This document shows, piece after piece, positions 18,246 to 26,257 of a stretch of 64,000 nucleotides of DNA. The notes under the pieces were generated by a model. That model made no database searches and had not been told where the DNA came from. It saw nothing but the letters and a program-made list of their open reading frames with translations. Position 1 is the first letter of the stretch; every line of letters starts with the position of its first letter. The stretch spans positions 62,001 through 126,000 of the forward strand of contig JAERTD010000028.1 of NCBI GenBank assembly GCA_016845175.1. The letters are read 5' to 3'. A program made the translations under genes and the position numbers. The stretch comes from Bacteroidota bacterium (lineage in GTDB: Bacteria > Bacteroidota > Bacteroidia > Bacteroidales > F082).

Positions 18246-19661
18246 ATGAACAGGAAACTTCAAGTATTTAAATACGCATTTCTTGACTGGCTGGCAGCAC
18301 TCCTGGCCTGGAGTTTCTTCTATGTGTTCAGAAAATATACTGAGAATCAGGATGTGATAAGCAATCTGGAATTGGTAACTGATGACCGGATGTTCTGGTT
18401 GGGGATTGTGCTGGTACCGGTGTTTTGGTTCATTCTGTACCTGATGATTGGTTCATATCGAAGGATATACAGAAAGGCCCGATTGAAAGAGTTGGGACAA
18501 ACCTTGATCAGCACATTGATAGGAGTAACAGTCATATTTTTTGTGTTGATACTCGATGATGTGATACTTACCTACAAGTCATATTATCAGTCATTCATGG
18601 CTCTTTTTGGCTTGCATTTCTTTTTCACCTACAGTTTCAGACTGGCGCTGACCACCATAACTGTAAGAAGAATTCATAAAGGAAAATTGGGGTTTAATAC
18701 CCTGATCGTAGGTAGTAATGGGAACGCCATTAAGGTCTATAACGATATCATCAACGAAGAGATTTCTTCTGGAAACAAGTTTGTGGGTTTTGTGAATGTC
18801 CGGGACCGCTCTCAATTCAAAATTGGAACTCACCTGCCACATCTGGGTGCCTATAAGGACCTGAATAAGGTGATTCTTGACTACAAAGTTGAGGAAGTTA
18901 TTATAGCCATTGAAAGGTCAGAGAAAGATACCATCGAAAGAATCATAACTGAATTGGAAACCACCAATGTGATCATTAAAGTAATTCCTTTGATGCAGGA
19001 TATTATTTTCGGATCCGTAAAGGTTTCCGGAATTTTTCATACCCCTCTGATTGAGATCTCACCCGACCTGATGCCTGTATGGCAACAATCATTAAAACGA
19101 CTTTTTGATATTTTCGCTTCAATGGTTGCTATCATTCTATTGTTGCCATTTTATATCTTCACCGCCATTGGCGTAAAGATGTCTTCCAAAGGACCCATCT
19201 TGTTTGGTCAGGAAAGGGTAGGATCCAATGGCAAATCATTCATCATGTACAAATTCAGGTCTATGGTGCAGGATGCTGAAAAGGATGGTCCACAATTGTC
19301 TTCTGATAATGATCCCAGAATCACCCGTTTCGGACTGTTTATAAGGAAGGTTCGTTTGGATGAAATACCACAGTTTTTTACCGTGCTCAAGGGCCATATG
19401 TCAATTGTAGGACCACGCCCTGAACGACAGTTTTATATCGATGAAATTGTCAAACGGGCCCCGCATTACCGCCTATTGGCCAAAGCCAAACCGGGGATTA
19501 CTTCCTGGGGTCAGGTAAAATATGGCTATGCCTCCAATGTGGATGAGATGATAGAACGCCTCAAATATGATATATTGTATATCGAAAATATGTCGTTGGC
19601 CATGGACTTTAAAATCCTGATTTATACTGCACTTATAGTCATGCAAGGGCGAGGAAAATAG
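18246..19661 (+). CDS. Polyprenyl glycosylphosphotransferase (initiating sugar transferase)
   Basis: Four N-terminal membrane helices (about residues 15-130) lead into a CoA-binding/Rossmann-like domain (FNTLIVGSNGNAIKVYNDI), then a fifth hydrophobic segment (about 290-310) and the catalytic bacterial sugar transferase domain. The hallmark motifs are present: KRLFDIFASMVAI, FRSM, DEIPQFFTVLKGHMSIVGPRPERQFY and KPGITSWGQVKYGY. Enzymes of this WcaJ/WbaP-like family transfer a sugar-1-phosphate to undecaprenyl phosphate at the inner membrane, the first step of exopolysaccharide, capsule or O-antigen synthesis. Later glycosyltransferases are not in this window. It follows the upstream lipoprotein gene by three bases. 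Confidence 0.93.
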   Translation: MNRKLQVFKYAFLDWLAALLAWSFFYVFRKYTENQDVISNLELVTDDRMFWLGIVLVPVFWFILYLMIGSYRRIYRKARLKELGQTLISTLIGVTVIFFVLILDDVILTYKSYYQSFMALFGLHFFFTYSFRLALTTITVRRIHKGKLGFNTLIVGSNGNAIKVYNDIINEEISSGNKFVGFVNVRDRSQFKIGTHLPHLGAYKDLNKVILDYKVEEVIIAIERSEKDTIERIITELETTNVIIKVIPLMQDIIFGSVKVSGIFHTPLIEISPDLMPVWQQSLKRLFDIFASMVAIILLLPFYIFTAIGVKMSSKGPILFGQERVGSNGKSFIMYKFRSMVQDAEKDGPQLSSDNDPRITRFGLFIRKVRLDEIPQFFTVLKGHMSIVGPRPERQFYIDEIVKRAPHYRLLAKAKPGITSWGQVKYGYASNVDEMIERLKYDILYIENMSLAMDFKILIYTALIVMQGRGK

Positions 19662-19739
19662 AAAACCAAAACATTTTTTAGTTCAAGTCTATTTAAAAAA
19701 TGGCGCTTTTCAGCGAGGAAAACTCCATGCATTTTTTGA

Positions 19740-19747
19740 TATATTTG
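19740..19747 (+). promoter_or_regulatory. Bacteroidota -7 box (TATATTTG) for the PEGA gene
   Basis: An exact TAnnTTTG match 32 bases before the ATG at 19780, implying its own transcript rather than read-through from the sugar-transferase gene. Confidence 0.55.
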
Positions 19748-19779
19748 CCCCAAATTCATTTATACCCAATTCACACAAC

Positions 19780-20289
19780 ATGAAAAAAAATTACACTGTT
19801 TTAAGTTTTGCATTTGTATTGGTCCTAAGCATGCTATTTTCGATAGATGCTTTTGCCGGAAAGAAAAAAGTCCAATTGAGTGTGTCACAGCCTGATGCCG
19901 ATATATATATCGACGGCAGACAAATGGGAAAAGGCCAGGTAGAAGTCTTGATCCTCAGTAACAGTTGTGTTACCGTAAGGGTAGAAAAAGTGGGCTTTTT
20001 AACAGAGACCATTACTTTTTGCAACAAGAAAAACAGCGCACCACCACCAAAAACGCATTATATTCAGTTACAAGCGGATGATGCCTATGATGCATCAATT
20101 CAGACTGATATTGCCAATATCGACATCGAATTGAAAACTACTTTAGAAGAGAAAGATGCGTGGAAGCTTTTGTCCATGATCATCACTTCCTATTTTGATG
20201 TAATAGAGGTTACCGATCGCGAAACGGGTTACTTAAGAACCTCCTGGGTGGTAAAGCATTTAAGCAAAACACCATTCGTACTCGTATGA
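19780..20289 (+). CDS. Exported PEGA-domain protein, N-terminal part of a frameshifted gene
   Basis: A signal peptide (to about IDAFAG) is followed by a PEGA-like domain at about residues 30-80 (VSQPDADIYIDGRQMGKGQ, VRVEKVGFLTETITF), a surface-associated beta fold. After DRETGYLRTSWVVK, at about 20253-20257, the annotated frame gives a 10-residue tail (HLSKTPFVLV) that does not look natural, while the -1 frame continues smoothly as AFKQNTIRTRMIVKLGD. The original gene very probably ran from 19780 to 20462, about 227 residues. The shift may be a one-base deletion in this strain or a sequencing or assembly error. I see no classical slippery heptamer for programmed frameshifting. Confidence 0.75.
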   Translation: MKKNYTVLSFAFVLVLSMLFSIDAFAGKKKVQLSVSQPDADIYIDGRQMGKGQVEVLILSNSCVTVRVEKVGFLTETITFCNKKNSAPPPKTHYIQLQADDAYDASIQTDIANIDIELKTTLEEKDAWKLLSMIITSYFDVIEVTDRETGYLRTSWVVKHLSKTPFVLV

Positions 20290-20462
20290 TTGTTAAACTG
20301 GGTGATACCAATCCTTTGACATACAAAGTAAAGCTGGTTAGTGAAGAGTCACGTGCCCAGGGTACAAGCGTTAAGAGCGATGAGTTATATCGTGAGTGGG
20401 ACAGGGTTCTGCGTAAATATGGTAATGTATTCGATGAGCTTCAGTCTCGATTGAGTAAATAA
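20256..20462 (+). pseudogene. C-terminal continuation of the PEGA-domain gene in the -1 frame
   Basis: From about 20256 the -1 frame encodes AFKQNTIRTRMIVKLGD and continues to KYGNVFDELQSRLSK before TAA at 20460-20462. The composition is that of a structured alpha/beta domain and the stop is followed 24 bases later by a terminator hairpin, as expected for the real gene end. An ATG at 20286 overlaps the upstream TGA (ATGA), so re-initiation producing a 58-residue piece is formally possible. Confidence 0.7.
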
Positions 20463-20486
20463 TCACAGAATAGAAAACAAATATAA

Positions 20487-20511
20487 AGCAGTCCATTGGG
20501 CTGCTTTTTTT
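20487..20511 (+). terminator. Rho-independent terminator after the PEGA gene
   Basis: AGCAGTCC pairs with GGGCTGCT (eight pairs, one G-T) around an ATT loop, followed by a run of T residues. The T run reaches the end of the minus-strand DUF4294 gene. Confidence 0.85.
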
Positions 20512-21094
20512 ATATCTGTCCCCTTTCAATCATTTTAACTATGGTTTCTAGTTGTTTGTCTTCTCCCTCAGGGTCATACCTTATCTTAAGGTTGTATCCC
20601 CATAAACGGGCAAAAGTCTGATAGAAAAAGGCCCTGAATTTTCCTCTGAGTTCTTGTACCAATTCAAATGATGAGTTGCCTGTTTCCCTGTCGAGGAGTT
20701 TGATAAGTATCTTTCCTTGTGAAAAGGTGAGCTTCTTTAATTCATCACCATACTTATCATTGATTTCCTTTTCCGCTTGTTTCATGATCTCCTTACGTTC
20801 TTTTTTCGTTTCTGCAGCAAGCAGAAGATGCTCATATTTTTTGAGTTTGATGCTAGCCAGTTTAGCATAGGGATATACCCTCTTGACATTTTTCACCAAT
20901 TTACTAAGCCTTTTTCGAGCAGATTTCTTTTTGGGAATAACCAGAGATAAAATTTCAACTTCTTTGAGCTGAAGATGGGGAATGGTGTCTCCATCAATGA
21001 CCTCGGCGTTGGTAACGATAGGCCTGTGTTCCTGAGCCTCGAGCTTGCAGAAACACAGTGCAGCTAAGAGAAATACAAAGAAAGTCTTCTTCAT
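20510..21094 (-). CDS. DUF4294 family exported protein
   Basis: I chose the ATG at 21094 because a signal peptide (MKKTFFVFLLAALCFCKLEAQ) starts there; an upstream in-frame ATG at 21151 would add 19 polar residues. The mature protein of about 170 residues matches DUF4294: VIDGDTIPHLQLKEVEI, then a basic helical region KRLSKLVKNVKRVYPYAKLA, an RKEIMKQAEKEI coiled segment, and LIKLLDRETGNSSFELVQ before a C-terminal helix (FFYQTFARLWGYNLKIRYDP). The family is restricted to Bacteroidota and has no established function. It appears monocistronic and lies just upstream of clpX on the same strand but behind its own gap. Confidence 0.85.
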   Translation of the reverse strand: MKKTFFVFLLAALCFCKLEAQEHRPIVTNAEVIDGDTIPHLQLKEVEILSLVIPKKKSARKRLSKLVKNVKRVYPYAKLASIKLKKYEHLLLAAETKKERKEIMKQAEKEINDKYGDELKKLTFSQGKILIKLLDRETGNSSFELVQELRGKFRAFFYQTFARLWGYNLKIRYDPEGEDKQLETIVKMIERGQI

Positions 21095-21209
21095 GGTTTT
21101 ATCAATAACCAAACATCGTGCCCGATTGCTGCAAAATAAGTGATAATCCAATCAGCAGCATAGACTGAAAATGAAAGATATCAAACAATAACTGTGAAAA
21201 ACCGATGAT

Positions 21210-22448
21210 TTAAATGGCAGCTTTAAGTTTGGCTAAACTGGCACTCCCGAACTGTGTTTCTGCATACTTAAGGGTGATCACAAGTTTTTTAGCCTGCTTT
21301 TTCGATGGCATTTCGTACATGGCATTGATGAGGATAGCTTCCAGGATGGATCGCAAGCCCCTGGCTCCCAACTTGAATTCAATGGATCTTTCCACCATAT
21401 ATTCCAAAGCCTTTTCTTCAAACGACAACTCGATACCGTCCATATCAAAAAGTTTGATAAACTGTTTGGTAAGGGCATTTTTGGGTTCGGTGAGTATGCG
21501 TTTCAATGCTTCTTTGCTCAAAGGATTTAGATAAGTGAGTACGGGAAGCCTTCCCACAATTTCAGGGATTAAGCCAAATTTCTTCAGATCACCCGGTGCG
21601 ATATATTGAAGCAAATGCTCCTTGTCCACAGACTCATCCTTTAATCCCGCAAAGGAATAACCTACCACATTAGTTCTAAGGCGGGCGGCAATATCCCTTT
21701 CAATACCCTGAAAGGCACCTCCCGCAATGAACAAGATGTTCTTGGTATTCACCTGAATCATTTTTTGTTCGGGATGCTTACGTCCACCCTGTGGAGGTAC
21801 ATTCACAACAGTTCCTTCCAGTAGCTTTAATAATGCCTGCTGAACACCTTCCCCTGATACATCACGGGTGATGGATGGGTTGTCGCTCTTGCGGGCAATT
21901 TTATCCAGTTCATCAATAAAGATAATCCCCTTTTCAGCAGCAGAGACCTTATAATCAGCGGCCTGTAACAATCTAGTGAGTATGCTTTCTACGTCTTCCC
22001 CTACATAACCAGCTTCAGTTAATACTGTAGCATCTGCAATGGCAAAGGGTACATGAAGCATTTTGGCAATTGTTTTGGCCAACAACGTTTTTCCGGTTCC
22101 GGTTTCGCCAACCAAAACAATGTTTGATTTTTCTATCTCTACTTCGTTTTCATCTGTTTTTTGAGCAATCCGTTTGTAATGATTGTATACGGCGACAGCC
22201 AACACTTTTTTGGCTTCTTCCTGTCCAATAACATAGCTGTCGAGGAAATCTTTTATTTCCACGGGTCGCAGAAGACTCTGGTCTATATCAGGAGCCTGAA
22301 ATTCACCACTGAGTTCTTCCTCCAGAATTAACTTGGCCTGATCAATACAATAATTACAGATCTCGGCATTACTTCCGGAAACCAACAAATCTGTTTCCGA
22401 TTTTGGTCTGCCACAAAAGGAACAGTTTTCTTCTTTCTTTTTAGTCAT
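21210..22448 (-). CDS. clpX: ATP-dependent Clp protease ATP-binding subunit ClpX
   Basis: ClpX unfolds substrates and feeds them to ClpP. The N-terminal zinc-binding domain has the four cysteines in [10 protein letters not shown] and CNYCIDQA. The AAA+ core shows Walker [16 protein letters not shown], the pore loop GYVGEDVES, Walker [12 protein letters not shown] and the RKH loop GGRKHPEQ; sensor 2 is in [11 protein letters not shown]. Length (412) is normal. The gene lies 43 bases after clpP in the order tig-clpP-clpX, the standard arrangement, so co-transcription is likely. Confidence 0.97.
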   Translation of the reverse strand: MTKKKEENCSFCGRPKSETDLLVSGSNAEICNYCIDQAKLILEEELSGEFQAPDIDQSLLRPVEIKDFLDSYVIGQEEAKKVLAVAVYNHYKRIAQKTDENEVEIEKSNIVLVGETGTGKTLLAKTIAKMLHVPFAIADATVLTEAGYVGEDVESILTRLLQAADYKVSAAEKGIIFIDELDKIARKSDNPSITRDVSGEGVQQALLKLLEGTVVNVPPQGGRKHPEQKMIQVNTKNILFIAGGAFQGIERDIAARLRTNVVGYSFAGLKDESVDKEHLLQYIAPGDLKKFGLIPEIVGRLPVLTYLNPLSKEALKRILTEPKNALTKQFIKLFDMDGIELSFEEKALEYMVERSIEFKLGARGLRSILEAILINAMYEMPSKKQAKKLVITLKYAETQFGSASLAKLKAAI

Positions 22449-22491
22449 AGAAGAGCAATAAAAACGAAGTTATAGTGAAACAGAAGTTATG

Positions 22492-23169
22492 CTATTTGTT
22501 CTTAAGCAATACTTCGTCAATCATGCCATAATCTTTAGCTTCACCTGCAGTCATCCAGTAATCTCTGTCAGCATCTTTCCAGATCTTCTTGTAAGTCTGT
22601 TTTGAATGAGATGCAATGATTTCGTACAACTCTTTTTTGAGTTTTTGGATTTCCCTGGCTGTAATTTCAATATCAGAAGCCTGACCTTGCGCCCCACCCA
22701 TGGGTTGATGAATGAGCACACGAGCATGTTTCAGTGCTGTACGTTTGCCTTCTTCACCTGCACATAATAAGATAGCTCCCATGGAGGCAGCCATACCGGT
22801 ACAAATGGTGGCTACGTCGGGGCGGATATACTGCATGGTGTCATAAATACCTAAACCAGCGAGTACTGAACCTCCTGGTGTGTTCAGGTAAATCTGAATA
22901 TCACGTCCGGCATCATTTGATTCCAAAAAGAGTAATTGTGCCTGAATAATATTGGCCACATAATCATCAATTGGTACACCTAAAAATATGATTCTGTCCA
23001 TCATCAAACGTGAAAAAACGTCCATTTGAGCCACATTCAACTGACGCTCCTCAATAATGGTAGGTGAAATATAACTGCCATAGGCAGAATTGTATCTTTC
23101 AAGGGTTAAACTACTGATTCCCCTGTGTTTGGTAGCGAAATTTCTAAATTCCTTACTGCTGTTGTTCAT
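22492..23169 (-). CDS. clpP: ATP-dependent Clp protease proteolytic subunit ClpP
   Basis: ClpP forms the tetradecameric serine protease chamber that works with ClpX. The triad is complete: Ser129 in CTGMAASMGA, His154 in VLIHQPMGGAQG and Asp203 in DRDYWMTAGEA; the spacings (25 and 49 residues) equal those of the E. coli enzyme. Substrate-channel residues NTPGGSV are present. The N-terminal 30 residues are longer than the mature E. coli form and may be a processed propeptide. The start codon is eight bases after the trigger factor stop, so translation may be coupled. Confidence 0.97.
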   Translation of the reverse strand: MNNSSKEFRNFATKHRGISSLTLERYNSAYGSYISPTIIEERQLNVAQMDVFSRLMMDRIIFLGVPIDDYVANIIQAQLLFLESNDAGRDIQIYLNTPGGSVLAGLGIYDTMQYIRPDVATICTGMAASMGAILLCAGEEGKRTALKHARVLIHQPMGGAQGQASDIEITAREIQKLKKELYEIIASHSKQTYKKIWKDADRDYWMTAGEAKDYGMIDEVLLKNK

Positions 23170-23177
23170 GATTCTAA

Positions 23178-24530
23178 CTATTTTGTTTCGGAAACGATTT
23201 CAAAAAACTTTTTCGAATCTACTTCTTTTTCTTTTAGCTTCAGTTGCTCTTTTAAAAGTTTGATGTATTTCTCGTCCTGAAGTTCGTTGCGCATGCGTTG
23301 CTTTTCTTCCTGATTCTGTAATACGGAATCGATGATGCCTTCCATTTGAGGGTTGGCATCCATTCCACCACTCATTTGTGCGAAATAGGTTCTCACTTTA
23401 TCACGAATGTCATCTTCGGTAACAACGATTTCTTCTCCGAATTGTTGTTGAATTTTGCCTTCAATGAGTTGCCAACGGATGGATTTTCCATAGCTTTCAT
23501 ATTGCTCGGCAATCTGTTCTTCAGTGATCTTACCCTGGTTGCTTTCCAGTAACCAACGTTTCATAAACTCATCAGGTAGATCCAAATTGGTTAAGTCGAG
23601 TAAAGTGTTGATAGCTTCAGCCAAAAACTGACGGTCGGTATCACGGCTGTAATGACCTTTTAAATCTTCAGTAAGCCTTTTCCTGAAATCTTCATCTGTA
23701 GTAATTTCTTCGGTTGGGTATAATTTCTTGTATAATTCTTCTCCCAACTCAGCTTCAATGGAACGCACCACTTTCTCAATCTCAAAACGATAATCTGCTT
23801 TTAATTTGTCATCTCCGTCTTCCTGGATATGAAGCAGTGATTTTACTTTGGCATCATCCTTAAAAGCACGGGTCAGGTTAAAATCAACATGGGCCCCGGC
23901 AGATTTTCCAATGAGTTTTTTCTGAATGGTTTTTAGTTTGATGTCCGGAATCCGGAAGAATCCATCATGCTGATGTCCTTCTTCAACTACATTGCCATCA
24001 GCATCCAATTCCATGAATTTACCCTGGAAACCATCAGTTTCTTCCGCTTTTTCAGGATTTTCCTCAGTGCCATAACGCACTTTCACGTCATTCACAGCAT
24101 TATCCACTTCTTTGTCTGTAATCTTAATAGTGTAATAAGGTACTTTGATCTTATCAGTCAGCTCCAGTTCAAACTCAGGTGCCAGGCCAATGTCGAAGAA
24201 AAAGTCGAATTCGGTTTGTTTATCAAAATCCACAGAGGTGGTTTTTTCCATATTCGGTAGTGGATAACCCAATACATTGAGTTTGTTCTCAAGAATATAG
24301 TTATTCAATCCTTCAGAAACTTTTTTATTTACTTCTTCAGCAAGTACACTTACACCATACATCTTTTTAATCATTCCCATGGGAACTTTACCTGGTCTGA
24401 AACCCGGGATGCTGGCTTTCTTTCTGTAATCAGAAAGTTGCTGGTTTACTGATTCTGAATAATCTGCTTCGGTGAGTTTGATTTGAATGATGGCATTTAA
24501 TTTGCCATTTGCTTCTTTGGAAATGTCCAT
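23178..24530 (-). CDS. tig: Trigger factor (ribosome-associated chaperone)
   Basis: The N-terminal ribosome-binding domain has the signature SIPGFRPGKVPMGMIKKMYG (GFRxGxxP contacts ribosomal protein L23). The C-terminal half is the long helical chaperone domain (YGKSIRWQLIEGKIQQQFGE, VRTYFAQMSGGMDANPQMEG). Between them, the region where E. coli has an FKBP-type prolyl isomerase is divergent, with a GHQHDGFFRIPDI stretch and no clear FKBP signature, so isomerase activity is doubtful. The 450-residue length is typical for Bacteroidota. It is the first gene of tig-clpP-clpX and lies 90 bases behind tRNA-Leu. Confidence 0.94.
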   Translation of the reverse strand: MDISKEANGKLNAIIQIKLTEADYSESVNQQLSDYRKKASIPGFRPGKVPMGMIKKMYGVSVLAEEVNKKVSEGLNNYILENKLNVLGYPLPNMEKTTSVDFDKQTEFDFFFDIGLAPEFELELTDKIKVPYYTIKITDKEVDNAVNDVKVRYGTEENPEKAEETDGFQGKFMELDADGNVVEEGHQHDGFFRIPDIKLKTIQKKLIGKSAGAHVDFNLTRAFKDDAKVKSLLHIQEDGDDKLKADYRFEIEKVVRSIEAELGEELYKKLYPTEEITTDEDFRKRLTEDLKGHYSRDTDRQFLAEAINTLLDLTNLDLPDEFMKRWLLESNQGKITEEQIAEQYESYGKSIRWQLIEGKIQQQFGEEIVVTEDDIRDKVRTYFAQMSGGMDANPQMEGIIDSVLQNQEEKQRMRNELQDEKYIKLLKEQLKLKEKEVDSKKFFEIVSETK

Positions 24531-24551
24531 TAAAAACGTATTTGTTAAAAT

Positions 24552-24607
24552 AAAAAAAGCTCGGATAAAAAGGCCTTTGATGCACCTGATTACCTGAGCC
24601 CTTATCC
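24552..24607 (-). terminator. Possible terminator of tRNA-Leu ahead of tig
   Basis: On the minus strand GGATAA and the adjacent GGGC face GCC and TTATCC across a loop of about 25 bases, followed a few bases later by seven T residues. The stem is imperfect, so termination is probable rather than certain; some read-through into tig is possible. Confidence 0.5.
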
Positions 24608-24620
24608 TTACTCAAAATGT

Positions 24621-24701
24621 GCGGATGAAGGGACTCGAACCCCCACGTCTCGCGACACTAGATCCTAAGTCTAGCGCGTCTACCAATTTCGCCACATCCG
24701 C
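24621..24701 (-). tRNA. tRNA-Leu (anticodon UAG)
   Basis: On the minus strand the 7-base acceptor GCGGATG pairs with CATCCGC at the 3' end, the D arm begins TGGCGAAATTGGTAGACGC (class II leucine type), and the anticodon loop CTTAGGA, closed by CTAGA/TCTAG, gives anticodon TAG for codon CUA. A short variable arm (TGTCGCGAGACGT) and the T arm GGGGGTTCGAGTCCC follow. Total 81 bases; CCA is not encoded. A TATATTTG box lies upstream. Confidence 0.97.
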
Positions 24702-24729
24702 TTGATAATGTGTGGTAAAAACAGGGGTG

Positions 24730-24737
24730 CAAATATA
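24730..24737 (-). promoter_or_regulatory. Bacteroidota -7 box (TATATTTG) for tRNA-Leu
   Basis: Exact TAnnTTTG match on the minus strand, 28 bases before the tRNA-Leu 5' end; the same octamer precedes tRNA-His. Confidence 0.6.
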
Positions 24738-24763
24738 CTACTTTTTTAATTTGAGCTTATGTT

Positions 24764-26194
24764 TTATTCAAAAATTACTTTTTGCGTAGAAACCGCATTA
24801 TTTTGCTGTATAACAATCAAATAAGTTCCTTTTGACAGGGTAGTTTTTGGGATCCACTGCATCTTATCTGAAAAAGGATCTGGATGATCAATTCTGTGCT
24901 TATGGATACACCTTCCATCCATTGCGTAAATGCTAATATCACAAGAAGACTTATCAGCCGCTACAAATTGTATGTTTAGCGATTCCTTAAATGGGTTGGG
25001 ATGGGTATTTAAATTTAATGGATTGGCTTGTTCCTCGAGTCCGCTCCCAATATAGGCTATGTTCTTAGACATCACCAATGGCCACTTACCACTTCTGTTG
25101 GATTGCCAGATACAATAGACATACCAGTTGTTGAATTGATTGGGAACGGCTTCACCCCAGAAAAACTTTGGATTCAAATCTTCCACAGTGTTGGAGGAGA
25201 GGTTCACTGTATCCAAAAACCAGTAATCATGAGTGAGCGAAATTATTTCACGCGAATTTCCTTCTCCAGTTGTGAAACCTGTAAAGCCTAGGTGATAGAA
25301 TTCACTTTTCGCAACGGCCAAGTCCCAACAGATGAAAGAAAGATATTCCATGGGAGAATCATATGGATTCGTAAAAAGCAATTCCTTTTCACCCCACCAC
25401 AGATCTTTGAAGAAAATACTATCAGCCTCCAGGGTAAATAGGTATTCAAAACCAATAAAGTCGTACGGAGGGCTTACGCTGTAAGAAGTTGTGCCAGGAT
25501 CATTATCAATGATTTCAGGGGCTCCCCAATAATAATCTGCAGAGTCGGGCTTGTATGTTGAAGTTGATCGGTAAGTGATCAAATGACCATCCTCTTCTTT
25601 CTGCCAATAAATGGAGGAAGCATTAATGGACGGGGAAAGGCAAATTCCGGTGTCAACTAGGCTAATTCGTTCTATTCCACTTGCATTGCCAGATGTATAC
25701 AAATAACCTGCCTTCATTTGTCCGCTGGATAGCCATGCGATATGGTGATCACTCACCACAGGTGTTGTGTTGCTATTGGTGTCGTTGGTTAAGAACCAAA
25801 AATTATCCAGATGTAATGTGTTCAGATCAAGATCAGCGACAACTATATTCTCAGTTGCGCTATGGGCATTCGTTGAATATATTAAACGGACTTTGTTGCC
25901 TCCCTGGCTTGAATAAGTAATCTGGGGTTGCTTGTACTCATTTCCATCATCACCCAAAAGCTTATATTCCGGACCGGGATTTACTAGATCTAATGTATAT
26001 ATTCCCGCTGATGAAGTGCTGTCATCCCGTTTTTCATAAAATAACCAGGCAGTATTTGCTTGATTATAGACGGTATAATTGCTGTTGATACTCAAAGTAT
26101 CGGTGATAATTAAGGGGTCACTCCAGGTGTCGAATTGGGCCATCAAACCCATGGGTAGTAGCCATAAAATAAGGATTGCTTTTGTTGTTTGCAT
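24764..26194 (-). CDS. Secreted protein with type A T9SS sorting domain
   Basis: A signal peptide (to about MGLMAQ) starts the protein. The next 370 residues consist of repeated WxxxDDSN- and YSxN-like strands reminiscent of a six- or seven-bladed propeller (WLFYEKRDDSTSSAGIYTLD, VRLIYSTNAHSATENIVV), possibly a TolB-like fold. The last 80 residues are a Por secretion C-terminal domain: LNTHPNPFKESLNIQF, then DISIYAMDGRCIHKH and LSKGTYLIVIQQNNAVSTQKVIF. This marks export across the outer membrane by the type IX system and attachment or release at the surface. No catalytic motif is visible. It is monocistronic with its own promoter box. Confidence 0.88.
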   Translation of the reverse strand: MQTTKAILILWLLPMGLMAQFDTWSDPLIITDTLSINSNYTVYNQANTAWLFYEKRDDSTSSAGIYTLDLVNPGPEYKLLGDDGNEYKQPQITYSSQGGNKVRLIYSTNAHSATENIVVADLDLNTLHLDNFWFLTNDTNSNTTPVVSDHHIAWLSSGQMKAGYLYTSGNASGIERISLVDTGICLSPSINASSIYWQKEEDGHLITYRSTSTYKPDSADYYWGAPEIIDNDPGTTSYSVSPPYDFIGFEYLFTLEADSIFFKDLWWGEKELLFTNPYDSPMEYLSFICWDLAVAKSEFYHLGFTGFTTGEGNSREIISLTHDYWFLDTVNLSSNTVEDLNPKFFWGEAVPNQFNNWYVYCIWQSNRSGKWPLVMSKNIAYIGSGLEEQANPLNLNTHPNPFKESLNIQFVAADKSSCDISIYAMDGRCIHKHRIDHPDPFSDKMQWIPKTTLSKGTYLIVIQQNNAVSTQKVIFE

Positions 26195-26219
26195 GAGGTC
26201 GGGTTAAGGGTTCAACTCT

Positions 26220-26227
26220 CAAAGTTA
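26220..26227 (-). promoter_or_regulatory. Bacteroidota -7 box (TAACTTTG) for the T9SS cargo gene
   Basis: Minus-strand TAnnTTTG match 25 bases before the start codon at 26194. Confidence 0.5.
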
Positions 26228-26257
26228 GTGAAAAGGAAAGGACCCACCCACAGTATT

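Noticed and set aside
20250-20290. Programmed -1 ribosomal frameshift in the PEGA gene
   Set aside because: There is no X-XXY-YYZ slippery heptamer and no evident pseudoknot downstream; a mutation or sequencing error is simpler.
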